Below are positions 21,243 to 31,892 of a stretch of DNA of 64,000 nucleotides, in pieces; positions within the stretch are counted from its first letter, which is position 1, and the number at the start of each line of letters is the position of its first letter. A program made the translations under genes and the position numbers. The DNA is from Limnoperna fortunei (taxonomy: Eukaryota; Mollusca; Bivalvia; Mytilida; Modiolidae), in NCBI GenBank assembly GCA_944474755.1, contig OX104113.1:20213563-20277562 (forward strand). The letters run 5' to 3'. The notes beneath the pieces are model-generated. The model ran no database searches. It was not told where the DNA came from and worked only from the letters and a program-made list of their open reading frames with translations.

Positions 21243-21689
21243 AGAGTAAAGATTTTTTCTCCAGTATAAATTGGACAATAATTATAATTCAGAAACAACT
21301 AGTAGATATAAAAACTGACATTTTTTATGACAATACTAAGAAGGCATAATGTAATTACATATTTTCTCAAATTAAATAAGGAATATCTTGATAAACATGT
21401 TTTTATTTAGTCACAGCCCATTAATATGTTTCTAGCAATACTGTGTTGTGACATGCAAAAATTGCAAATTTAAGAAGTTTCTTAAGCCTTAAATACACTT
21501 TATCTCCCCTCTTATTGTTCCCTAAAATTGATTTTTTGGTTCCTACTTGACTAATAGAATGTAGTTTTTAGTGTTGATTTCTGTCAAAAGTATATGGTGC
21601 ACAAGAAAACATTTCAATTAATCATATATGATTTATTGATGTCATATGTTGGTTTCGTTGATGAAAAGAATAATGTCAGGTATGTTAAG

Positions 21690-21900
21690 CTGCATTGTTT
21701 GATAACGTTAAAGGTTTGTTGTCTGAAAATGTTTAAGTTACGTTTTCTGATGACGTTTAAATTTCGTTGTTTCATAACGTTTAAGTTTTGTTGTTTGCAA
21801 ACGTTAAAGTTACGTTGCTAAATAACATTCATGTTATGTTGTTTGGTAACGTTAAAAATTAGTTATTGAGTAACGTTATAAAAAACGTTACACCGACGTT
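21690..21900 (+). repeat. Minisatellite, ~24-bp unit with AACGTT core
   Basis: About eight degenerate units of the form GTTTGTTGTTTG.TAACGTTAA run from 21700 to 21900. After them, inverted AACGTTA/TAACGTT motifs continue to about 21995. The array abuts MITE A copy 2. The 75-codon ORF across it has the periodicity of the repeat and is not a gene. Confidence 0.75.
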
Positions 21901-22004
21901 GATCGGAGTCTACAAAATGCAGTTACTTTAACGTAAAAAATATACGTAACTATAACCAAAAAGTAACATTTTTTTAACGTTAAATAAACGTTATTGTGTT
22001 TGCT

Positions 22005-22402
22005 GGGTAGGACCTCCAAGTACAGGGAACCAGTCCAGAAATTACAGAATTTGAACCGCGCATGATACAAGAATAAAATTGAAAAGCTGAATATTGTAGG
22101 AAACTTGAGGACAACGTTTTATTGGTTTTTATTGAGCATAAAAATGTTGAGAGTCAATTAGGCACATGCACTATTTTGGATTGAAATAGAAAGTGAAAGT
22201 AGATTTTTAGCCCATCTGGCCTTCCGGTTGAGCTCTCGTTCTTACATGCAATGCATCATGACAGAATGTTGACACGGTGCATTTTTATATGGGACAGAAG
22301 TGTCACTTAATTTGAAATAAAGGTAAAATTTTCTAGGATAAGTCAAAATCATCAAATTTTATATAGCCGAAAGAGTCCAAAAACAATGGTGGTCCTACAC
22401 CT
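22005..22402. mobile_element. MITE family A, copy 2 (inverted relative to copy 1)
   Basis: Starts GGGTAGGACCTCCAAGTACA (a worn end) and ends GGTGGTCCTACACCT. The interior matches the reverse complement of 18693-19162, for example GGGAACCAGTCCAG and AACTTGAGGA.AA.GTTTTA. Confidence 0.75.
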
Positions 22403-22544
22403 CAACAATGCAATTATTACGAATGGTGTAAAAATTAATTTATTTTGCATTGTAGAAATGTCAACGGGGAATGGAAAAATTATTTATCTAACCAAAATAG
22501 CAGTTTATAAGCTAAAAATATGTATAAATGCCAAGTGGTTTTTT

Positions 22545-22580
22545 TTGCTCCATTACGAGTAATAGAACCTCCTTGCCCTT
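22545..22580. repeat. Isolated end of TIR element F
   Basis: TTTTTGCTCCATTACGAGTA followed by ATAGAACC resembles the ends of the element at 31893-33735 (TGCTACATTACGTGCAATAG). It is a solo end or chance similarity. Nothing else is evident in 22400-22680. Confidence 0.35.
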
Positions 22581-22683
22581 TGTAGCTCCGCCAAAATAAA
22601 AAAGGAGCTACATTATTGCTACCTAATAACAGGAAATTGCGTTCACCATATATAATTAAGTGTATTCAGTCACACTGCCAGCA

Positions 22684-22845
22684 GTGGTGGGTGTTACGCC
22701 AGAATATTACATGAAGTAAATATATCACTATCGAATAGGTGACGGTCTCGGATGATATCGAGGGCGTAGCGTTGATAGCGATATATCACGTGCGACATAT
22801 TTACTTTATTTGATATTCTAGCGTAACATACTCCACTATAGGCAG
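22684..22845. mobile_element. Hairpin MITE-like element C
   Basis: GTGGTGGGTGTTACGCCAGA with ATTACATGAAGTAAATATAT on the left pairs with TATTTACTTTATTTGATATT and CTAGCGTAACATACTCCAC on the right. GATATCGAGGGCG-type GC-richer sequence lies at the tip. The length of ~160 bp and the lack of an ORF fit a non-autonomous foldback element. Confidence 0.65.
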
Positions 22846-23815
22846 TATGTGTATATTGATAGCACGGGAAGAAATGAAATATCCTGTTTCAATCAGATTT
22901 AACATTAAATTGAATACGTTACTACTGATATACATACCTCTATCTCCTTTACTGCAATATTGACTTTCGATTCACTTTTTCCGAATAACTGCCCCATTCG
23001 TGTTCGGGACATTATACTAGTGTCACCATCATGTAATTTACTTCCTATTTTTTAAATACGATTTTCGGGAAACCCGTTAAAGATTTTTCGTAATCCTAAA
23101 TATAGATTAGTACTTTCCTAAAACCAAATGTAGCAATTGGAAAGGCAATAAACATTTTTTACTGAAATATATATTATTTCAATAAATAATAAAATAGACA
23201 TATGTGCATTGTTGTAATATTCTCATTGCACTGAAAGGAATTAAACATTTTTACTGAAATATCATAATTTCTATAAATGCCATAAATAATAAAATTGACA
23301 TAGTTTTTTGTATGTGTGAGGATTTATTTTTTTAATGAAGGGGATATTTTCTGTTAACGTGTTTTGAGCATTTTTACATGTGTGTTACCTGTTTTTTTTT
23401 ATAAAGCAACTGTTAACTGCTTTTCAGCCATCTTTTCTTACAAAATGACATTGTTGTTTAACTGGTATAATGAAAATAAAAACCCCGTTTGCTGTTAATA
23501 GTCAGAACACTCTTAACTGTTTTACAGATTTTTTTCTCTGTTATCTGTCATTTTATTCATTACTTTTTTTTAATGTAATTGAGTCTTCATATTAAGGGTG
23601 GAATATACATAAGATCAAATACTAGTTTTTTTCAATTTACTGTTCTCTATTTTGGGAAAAATAAAAAACTGTTAACCTGTTAATGACCCCCCCCCCCATT
23701 TCTTTAATTCCACAGAAAAATGTCCCCTTTATATAATAAACATTGTAGTTAAGGCTTTGATTTCCAATACCTAATATTAATCCTAAAACAAGGCTTCCGT
23801 ACTGTTAACCTTATG
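22846..23815. other. AT-rich interval without a recognisable gene
   Basis: It contains a local duplication (about 23145-23305: ACATTTTTTACTGAAATAT and ATAAATAATAAAAT(A/T)GACATA each twice), a C-run at 23690 and T-runs. No ORF or splice pattern supports a gene. Confidence 0.4.
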
Positions 23816-23817
23816 AA

Positions 23818-24390
23818 ATTTATGACACAGTTGTAATAAATACAACAGAATTATATAGTATTAAATATGACAATATAATCGAAAAAGATACAAGGTATTG
23901 AAGGAAAATGAAATAATTATTGAAATGCAGTTTATCCGAGAAGCGTTTGCTCTGAACAATATATGTTTGAACAAGTTTAAATACACGATTATTTTCATCT
24001 AAAGATAAAGTATCTGACCCATACAAATATAAGTTTATATCGTAAGGAGGATTAAGTGTATGTATAAGGTTAAAGTGCGTAGCTGATCGTACTTTTGACA
24101 TTTTAAAAGGAAATGGTAAGTTGATTCGACAAGACCACATGAACAGTTTGGAGAGTTAAAAAGTTTCGCAGGAACAGGTGCTCGTTTAATGAGCTGCTGT
24201 TCGTGCGAAGCCTTGCACGTAGAACTTGTCCCTGTATAATAATATTTTGGACATGGCTTTTTTCTTTGTCTCTAGTCTGCGCCTAAAAATACTCAACGAA
24301 TCAGACGTTCGTATCTCCAGAGGCAAACTGTTCCACAGACGCATAGTATAAGGTAGAAAGTAATCGGAGTATAGGTTTGTGCGTATAGGT
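23818..24390 (-). pseudogene. 5'-truncated LINE fragment (ORF2 C-terminus)
   Basis: Read from 24390 downwards, one frame gives DYFLPYTMRLWNSLPLEIRT then DSLSIFRRRLETKKK, a typical end of a non-LTR reverse transcriptase ORF. It then hits a stop, and another frame continues as RAPVPAKLFNSPNCSCGLVE with a C-x-C type knuckle, followed by YLYGSDTLSLDENNRVFKL. At least two frameshifts show it is dead. A shorter copy of the same element is at 31764-31880. Confidence 0.7.
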
Positions 24391-24590
24391 TTTTATTATT
24401 ATGTTAACAATACAAACAATTTGAAATGAAAGGGTTACTTTCAATTTGTAATCAGAGTTTTAAAAAGGTCTGTTTTCAATATTAAGAATATTACAACATT
24501 ACTTTATAAATAATTGCGTACCATTTTATTAAATTGCTTTCATAGTACAATGTTAATCGAATTATGTTAACTGTCAACCTTTATTTATTA

Positions 24591-24615
24591 TTTGTTTGTT
24601 TGTTTGTTTGTTTAT
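24591..24615. repeat. (TTTG)n microsatellite
   Basis: About six TTTG/GTTT units in a row. Flanking 24390-24690 is AT-rich with no gene. Confidence 0.8.
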
Positions 24616-24691
24616 TTTAATGGTTTCCTTATTTTACATTTCTCGCGCGACTTGGAAAATGTCTTATACAATTGGTAAAACGATTCATTTT

Positions 24692-25955
24692 AGGTGTGGG
24701 ACCACCAAATACCGGGAACCAGTCCAGAGGTTGTACATAAAAGTAGTACAGACCAGCTAACTCTTGCCCAATATAGAATTTGAACTGCACATGATTCCAG
24801 AATAAATTTGGTATTTTTGGAAAGCTGAATATTCTAGTAAACTTGAGGATAAAGTTTTATTGGTTTTAAGTGAACACTAAAATGTACGTTTAGTCAATTA
24901 AGGACATGCACTGTTTTTGGACCGTAATAGAAGTAGAGACGTAAATACAAAGTGCAGATAACTCCCGATAAGTATGTTCGCGCATGACTGAACTTTTTCA
25001 CTGCTTGGGTGGTGTTGCTTTACGGCCTTCAGTTGGAAGGAAAACAATAGGAGAGTATCAAATGTAGTTTATGAATATTCATGAGGGATTACATCACATT
25101 TACCGTATATCTGCTACAGTTTGTGTCCGTGATTAGGTTGGGAAAACCAGAATTCAAAATTTTGTTGATCGTTTAAAGTTAGTTATTTGCACAGTAAATT
25201 AATGAAACTTCTACAGAACAATATTTTATACATCTTTTAAAAGATTTTATAATAAAACTAAATTAAAACAACCGTGTTCATATTTAAAAAAAGTTATAAA
25301 TGCCCTACCCCATTGTGTCATGACGCAGTTATCTCCCATGTAATACATGATCAAGTACGGTAAATCACTCTTCAATGTGAAAACACAAAAAGACTGCTTT
25401 TGTGTGTGACAATCTTGCAGACAGATGAGACAATATTTTTGTCAAACTACTTGCTATTAAAGCATCTTGAGTTGATATTTATGTAGGTTAAGTTCATTTT
25501 AATCAAGCCAAATATTAATTTCAATTTATATTACAATTTTAGAATTTTTTATATATAATTGTTTTGTGGAAACAGTTTTGTGTCAAGATCGAATTTTTTG
25601 AAAAGAATAAAATGTAAATTTCTTTTACATACAAATAGATATTTTAAAAATTAAACTGTTTTTCAAAGTGTCACGAATTCCTCTTTAAAATGATGTGTTG
25701 TATTTAAATTTTGCAAGACTTTTAAAATTTTATTTTGCGTCCCTAATAGAAGGTAAAAGTAGGTTTTATACCACATGAATTTCCGGTTGAGCGTTCGTTC
25801 TTATATGCAATGAAACATATTGTGAAATTTTGACAGAATGATGACCTGGTGCGATAGAAGTGTCACTTTATTTGAAATAAAGGTAATTTTTTAGGAAATG
25901 TCAAAATCATCAAATTTAATATAGCCAAAAAGTAAAAAACTGATTGTCCTACACC
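24692..25955. mobile_element. MITE family A, copy 3, split by an insertion
   Basis: The left part (24692-24945) starts AGGTGTGGGACCACCAAATA and matches copy 2. The right part (25745-25955) resumes with GAAGGTAAAAGTAG and ends TGATTGTCCTACACC. The middle ~800 bp is unrelated and is listed separately. The element is in the same orientation as copy 2. Confidence 0.75.
24950..25745. mobile_element. ~795-bp insertion nested in MITE A copy 3
   Basis: The host sequence TAATAGAAG occurs on both sides (24944-24954 and 25745-25755 region), as expected of a target-site duplication. The ends AGAGACGTAAATAC and ATTTTGCGTCCCT are loosely inverted. The inside includes GATAACTCCCGAT and GTTATCTCCCATG, a possible subterminal inverted pair. 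No ORF was seen, so it is probably a non-autonomous DNA element. Confidence 0.55.
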
Positions 25956-26690
25956 ATCGAAGACTCGATAAGCTATCGTATTGATTTTAGAAGTTAACAG
26001 ACTAATTTTAAGTGACACTTTTAAACATTGATTTTGATCGGGCTAACAAACGAAATTTATCTTTTAACTTTGACTATTTTATCACTAAAACAAAATGTGC
26101 CTAGGAAGCTTGCAGAACTAATTATAACTGTTTTACAAGTAAAAAAATACTATTTTAATTCGCTGTGAAAGTTTAACTGTGAAAAGTGTGAAGATAAAAT
26201 TCTGCAAGAACTGTGCCGAGTTTTATTACTTTAATGAGACCATAGTTTTTTAACCTATATTAACTTGTGTTTTTACGCGCACCGACTGTGCTAAGAGAAA
26301 GTACGATGCAATATACACAGGGACTCATTTTAGATTTTAACCCAATGTTGAGATCAAACTGATTTTACTTTACAATTAAAGCCATGTATATATGTCCTAC
26401 TACTATCTAGCCTAAATTGTAAATAGCCCGTATAAACATAATATATCCAGTAACCGGTGAATGGAAATTTAATAACTGGTGGAGGACATTCTTCTACACG
26501 TTTAGTCATATTATGGAAGTGATGGGTTTTGTTCGACACGTCGTGTGCAACTGACGACGCGCCTGTCCTTTCGTGGATGTGAAGATTTGGAAAGAAAAAG
26601 ATGAAGATACGAAAGAGAGATCTATACGAAAAATGTGGTGAGGTCACTTTCGGTGAATGAATGAACCATCCTGAATTCCGCGTATAACTA
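25956..26690. other. Interval without a supported gene
   Basis: AT-rich sequence. A 97-codon minus-strand ORF (26354-26647) has low-complexity F/H/S-rich composition and no recognised domain; I do not credit it. Confidence 0.4.
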
Positions 26691-26694
26691 AATT

Positions 26695-28440
26695 TTTAAT
26701 GTTATGTATGAACAATATATACTTTATTGTCCTCCTTAAGGAGAGTATTCATGGTAAATAATATTTACAAACGTAGCAAAACAAAGAAACAAGAAGTGAA
26801 AAGAATGAGAGAATGAGAAAATAAATTAATAATACAAATGATGGGTAAAAAATCTCAGTGGTCAAAGATTATGTTAGTCAATAATTGCTTAGGGACGGAC
26901 CATTTAACTTGAAGGGGGTCTTGGTGTTTTGTTTTGGTCAGAAAATTTTTATTTTTTTGAAGGCGTCGCGATAGAATATTTTTTTTATTATTAGCATTAT
27001 TTTATATAGCAGATATCCTTCTTCATAATATTTTTTTCTTACCCTCTGCTTCCAAAATATTTTTTTCATCAAAAATCATTTTCATAATATTTTTTAGGAA
27101 AAAAACCAAAGCCCCCTCCTGCAAGTTAAATGGTTGGTCCCTTAGACCAAATCATTTTTAGCAGGAAGGAGACGACAACTGGTTGGGTTCATTCCTTTGT
27201 TTCGCACAGTTTATAGATGTATTTCACACATATTATACTGAATGTTTTGGAGTCATCAGGTGAAAGGTAAAAAAATCCATCCGAATTACATGACAAAATG
27301 ATCAAAGCTTGCGTAGTGTCGTCCATGTTGTGTAGCGCCACGCTAAATTCAATAGGCCCAATGATAATTATCTCACCCCAAAGATTGTCTCGTAAGGATG
27401 TTAGTGATGCACAGGATGTTAACATATGAATAGCAGGGTTCTTATAGAACAGAACACATTTCTGGCATAATAAAGGGTATTCAGATGGTTTGACTAGGCT
27501 GCACATAGAGACAACAAATTTGCATTGCTTAGGTAGGCTGACGTGCTTGTGCGCAATTGTCCATGCCCTGTGCGGTTTTGTAAAGTTGTGAATAATTTTA
27601 AAGTAAGAGAAGTCAATGTCGTTGGTAATGGGTGCGGAAAGTTCCTTTCTCGCAAAATCAGATACACTGTTTTCGACAATTGTTTTCCGTTTAGTTTTTG
27701 TAGGGAAAATACGGGTTTTTATTAAATCATTTACATAAGACATTAGGTCATATTTCTGTAATATTCTTAAAATGTCCGATATAAAACTACTCTCGGAAGT
27801 GGCACAGTTATTGAGACACAGTAGAAGTCTTGTCATTGGTAGGGATCTGAACGGTAAGGCACATAGTCTCCCGAAGAACAGTTTCTTTTTGTCTATTAAT
27901 TTTTCTATCGAGGTCCAACGTAGAAGAGAGATGCACATAACAGTCCTTGTTCGCATTAGTAGTCCTTGTACATACTTGCACACATACCGATGTGCACGTT
28001 CGAGCAATAGCAATTATACATACAGCCATATAAGGCCTTGGAGTAGCATAACTGCTGTATTTCTAGTAACTTGACACATGTTAATGGGTTCAAAACACTC
28101 GGATGAATTCCTTGTTTTATGATTGTCATGGATAACGATCTAATTGTTCGACAAGCTGAGATTGTACGTTCTATTGAATCAAAAGAATTGTCTAGCAGGA
28201 TTCCAACGTGCTTTACGGTCTTGCTTTCAGGAATAAGCCCATCGTGCAATGTAAGTTTGACATTCATCGGTCGTTTTGAAAACACCATAATTTGACTTTT
28301 TGCTTGAGAAAATTCTACTAGTAATTTCCATTTAACGCTGTAGTCCGCACACAAGTTAATCATGTTTTGCATTGATTGTTCATTACAATATATTAAGGCA
28401 ATATCATCTGCCTGAACAAGGACACCCGACATTGAGATCT
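26695..28440 (-). pseudogene. 5'-truncated LINE (non-LTR) with RT C-terminal half
   Basis: On the minus strand from 28432, the frame opens GVLVQADDIALIYCNEQSMQ: QADD is in place of the YADD catalytic box of non-LTR reverse transcriptases. It continues with GLIPESKTVKHVGILLDNSF, a typical RT thumb region. Around 27956-28013 the frame shifts to a second ORF (down to 27189) that carries CQKCVLFYKNPAIHMLTSC, a C-x2-C..H..C knuckle usual at LINE C-termini. The sequence to about 26700, ending near GGACAATAAAGTATATATTG, is the probable 3' UTR. The whole 5' half is missing. The frameshift means it is not functional as read. Confidence 0.75.
26891..27144. mobile_element. MITE-like element D inside the LINE 3' region
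   Basis: AGGGACGGACCATTTAACTT plus GAAGGGGG on the left is inverted on the right as CCCCCTCCTGCAAGTTAAAT plus GGTTGGTCCCTTA. CTTA precedes the left end and closes the right end. ~254 bp, T-rich interior, no ORF. Confidence 0.65.
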
Positions 28441-30045
28441 ACAATTACAACACCTTTTCCGGATGAGGTAACAATGTCAATACGTTGTCTGTCCGTTCTT
28501 CCTTCTTACCGTCCGTTCGCTAGTCCGTCCAAAAATTTTTGTGAACGCTTTAACTTGAAAACTATAAAGGTTACCAATGATTTGAAGTTTTAGACCATGA
28601 TTTTGTATCATGCCAATTTATCAAATGATTTAAAATCTGCAAAAAAGAAACAAACAAAAACAAACAAACTAACTAAAAGCCAACAAATTAAAACTCATTA
28701 CTATCCTTTGTCATAGGAGCAATGCATTATCGCTGATTAAATGGGGAGTATAGAAATTGGTTTCCGGGTCGTAACTTGTGATATACGGATCAATAGATGT
28801 AAGTCAAAGTTCAAAACAACAATGAAACATGCCCCAGTTGAATTTGCATCAAATGAAAATACAATATTTATTTTAATAGTATATTTAATTACTTACTTAC
28901 CATGCATTCCAGTCATAAAACTGAGCAAGTCATACGTTTACGCATGCATAAACATGGCACCAAACAAGTTTTTATAATGTTACCTAGTGGTTTTATTGAA
29001 GTGACATTTAATATCATATACCTATATCAAAATATCGGACAGTCGTGTTTATTAGGTCGAAATATCTATCTATTCATTCAATTTTCCGTTTTCCGTTCCG
29101 TGTTCCGTTTCCGTTCCGCGATCCGTTTCCGCGTTTTAGTAAAACCCCCTTAAATTACATTCTTGTAAAATTAGGCCACGCAAGTGACATTTTTTGTTTC
29201 ATCATAAGAGAACAAGAAAACTTTTGATGCAAAGCATCAGTTCACCGCCGATTTATTATGCATTCTGCACATGTTTTTCAAAATGATTTGATAATAATTT
29301 TACGGGACGCATGTTTATATCTATGTTAGAGAGGTTATTTTTATGCTCTTTGCATTATTATTATTTATTGTAATACGTCAAAGCTTTAAGTCAATATTTT
29401 GTTAAAATCATAAATGGACAGCGTGTACTTCAGACCAATAGTGTCATTAGCTGTGATTTTAATGCGTGGCTTATAGGCTATATTATAATCAAACGTTTCG
29501 AACCTTGAATATGTATTTTTTTTCTTTTTGCATTTACTTCAATGCAGAAAACATCATTTCGACAATATGGCAACTATAAGAGAAAATAATCTCAATTTTA
29601 GATTGGATAAAAACAATGTACGTGTATAGGACCGATTAATCATAGTTTGTTTTTATATGACATAAAAGCTTGCGTAGCAAGCAGCTCGGGTTGTCAAACT
29701 ATCTAATAAACATTCGCTTAGAATCAGCATTGCAATTTCTTAAAACAAGGCATTTGAATTTTTTACCCATATGGTTCTATGTAAAGCTAAGTCCTGCAGT
29801 TTTGGCTAGTTTGAATTGCCGATTTCTAAATTTGCGCACATGTAATCTTTTGTCATATATTAAATCATAAATAAACTTGAATTAGAACTAATATTTACGT
29901 GGTTCAATTAAATTATTGACATAACATTTATTTATAGTATTTTACAGATGTCGGCTTACTCCGGAATTGTATACACAAAATAGCCTTTTATTCTGGTTTC
30001 CGATTTTTCAAAACTACGCTTGTCGATAGAGCTATCACCGAAAAA
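28441..30045. other. Repeat-rich interval without a supported gene
   Basis: Contains a short degenerate repeat of TCCGT/CCGTTCG (28480-28530) and a CCGTTTCCGTTCCG mini-array (about 29083-29135) that ends in GCGTTTTAGTA. The remainder is AT-rich. Short ORFs on the plus strand follow these repeats and are not credited. Confidence 0.45.
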
Positions 30046-30048
30046 CAC

Positions 30049-30440
30049 AGTCTCGATCATCCAGACGCTTAATTACATTTGTGCGTCTGGATTCATCTCT
30101 ATATTGAACTCGTTATCATTACGCCCAAAACTGGGCGTAATTTTTGATTGGATATTTTATTGTCTAAAAAATTACTTCCGTTCATATCAAGAAGTGTATA
30201 ACAAATTGTGCCAAAGTTTACATTTGAATACTTTTATAAAATATTACTTTATCAATTAATTAAACAAAGTGAATCCTAATGTGACGTCATATTATAAGTA
30301 TAGACAGGTTTGCATGGTTTTCCTGGTTTAAAAATAGGGCCCTAAAAATAGAATCATTGTTTTGTCTCCGACTATTGGTAGCGAAATTACAACAAGGTGA
30401 TCCCAGACGCTATTATATATGCGTCTGGGTGATCGAGACT
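30049..30440. mobile_element. MITE family B, copy 2 (inverted)
   Basis: Begins AGTCTCGATCATCCAGACGC and ends GCGTCTGGGTGATCGAGACT. The inside includes ACGCCCAAAACTGGGCGTAA and AGGGCCCTA, matching copy 1 (19183-19600) in reverse orientation. Confidence 0.8.
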
Positions 30441-30723
30441 ACGAAAGACATAGTATACGGATAAAAAAATGGTCTCCCTCCATTATTAACTTCCGTAAAT
30501 ATAATACCGAAAAAAAATTATTACATAAAACTTTGATATCACCCAAGCATTTTTTGCAGTCAAGCCTCATACATTATCTTGATTATTCACTCATGTTTAA
30601 TGATTAACATTCTTACAGCAAAATTCTGTTCATTTATGGTAACTAAGTGTACTTCGAAATATTTTCTCCTTGATCCATCCTTAGCAACGAAAGTGAATAC
30701 AAATATAGGGCGGCGATAATTAA

Positions 30724-30911
30724 AGGTTTCACAATGAGTGAGAATTGTGTATCGCTTTATATCATCTCGAGTTATTTAATTTCAACAAAATAATAAACAA
30801 GCATATGAATTTATTTTATTTTGTTGAAATAAAGGCTCGTTGATTATTTTGTTGAAATGAAATAACACAAGATGCTATAAACGATATACAATTCTCACAC
30901 ATTGAGAAACC
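30724..30911. mobile_element. Hairpin MITE-like element E
   Basis: The left arm (GAGTGAGAATTGTGTATCG; TTATTTAATTTCAACAAAAT) and right arm (ATTTTGTTGAAATGAAATAA; CGATATACAATTCTCACAC) are inverted over about 78 bp each, with a ~30-bp tip. No ORF. The interval 30912-31670 downstream is AT-rich and shows no gene. Confidence 0.75.
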
Positions 30912-31672
30912 CAACAGAAACTGGTGACAAAAAGCCCGAACTTCGGGACTTGTAATTCCTGCCAGTTAAAGTTGTAGATGAGTAGAACCTGTCCACACCA
31001 CGGTAAGGCTCCAATATGCAATTTAACGCTTGTTCAAGAGTGTGATCATTCGTAGCCTACATTTTGTAACTAACCATAATCACACGGACACCGTTTTTTT
31101 AATTATTACGGAAAATTAAACTTAATTAATATTTGGCAATACAATGACTTGGTGATATTGATTATCTACCACACAAACATGTCAGTTCTTCAAAATTTGT
31201 GAACAATATGTTACATCAGCAACACTACAGTGTCCTATCTAGTGAATAATTGTATGGCTACGATTCAGTATTAATATGTTTGTTAAACAAATTGAGCGAT
31301 TACAGTATATTGCTTTTGAATTAAAAGGTCAGAAAAAAATCGTTTTTGTCATTGATGATATTGTTATGATGTTATGAAAAAAAACTTTCTGTCCTATCAT
31401 TGCTGAAAATAACAAAACTTGGGGTCCCATATATATGCCAGCATAAAATTATATGTCCTTTTGCATTTTGCACCGGTCCCAACACCGCAATAAATATTGA
31501 CCGGTCCCTTATTAGGTTCACGTTATGAAATATATGGGATTTAATTAGATATTCAGACTGATAATTATTGAGATATGAAAATATTTGTGAAATCGATATT
31601 TTTATTTAGTACAAATACAAACTACAACTTGAATTTTTTTTTAAATATGATTAAAAACAAGTGACGCATATA

Positions 31673-31757
31673 TAATTGCTTCTGGGATCACCTTGTTGTA
31701 GTTTCGCTACCAATAGGTGGAGACAAAACAATTATTCTATATTAGGGTTCTATTGCT
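31673..31757. mobile_element. MITE family B, truncated copy
   Basis: GGGATCACCTTGTTGTAGTT, TCGCTACCAATAGGTGGAGA and CAAAACAATTATTCTAT match the left part of 19183-19600. The terminal inverted repeat is worn and the right end is absent. Confidence 0.65.
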
Positions 31758-31763
31758 AAACCA

Positions 31764-31880
31764 TAAAGTGCGTAGCTGATCGTACTTTTGACATTTATGG
31801 TAAGTTGATTCGACATGACCACATGAACAGTTTGTAGAGTTAACAAAGTTTCGCAGGAACGGGTGCTCGTTTTTTTTGTT
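31764..31880 (-). pseudogene. Short LINE fragment, same family as 23818-24390
   Basis: AAGTGCGTAGCTGATCGTAC and TTTCGCAGGAACGGGTGCTC repeat the sequence at 24070-24190. Only the C-terminal knuckle segment remains. Confidence 0.65.
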
Positions 31881-31892
31881 GTTTTTGGCGAC

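Noticed and set aside
21690..21900. Possible CRISPR-like array
   Set aside because: The repeats are degenerate and directly tandem, without unique spacers, in a eukaryotic genome. It is a minisatellite.
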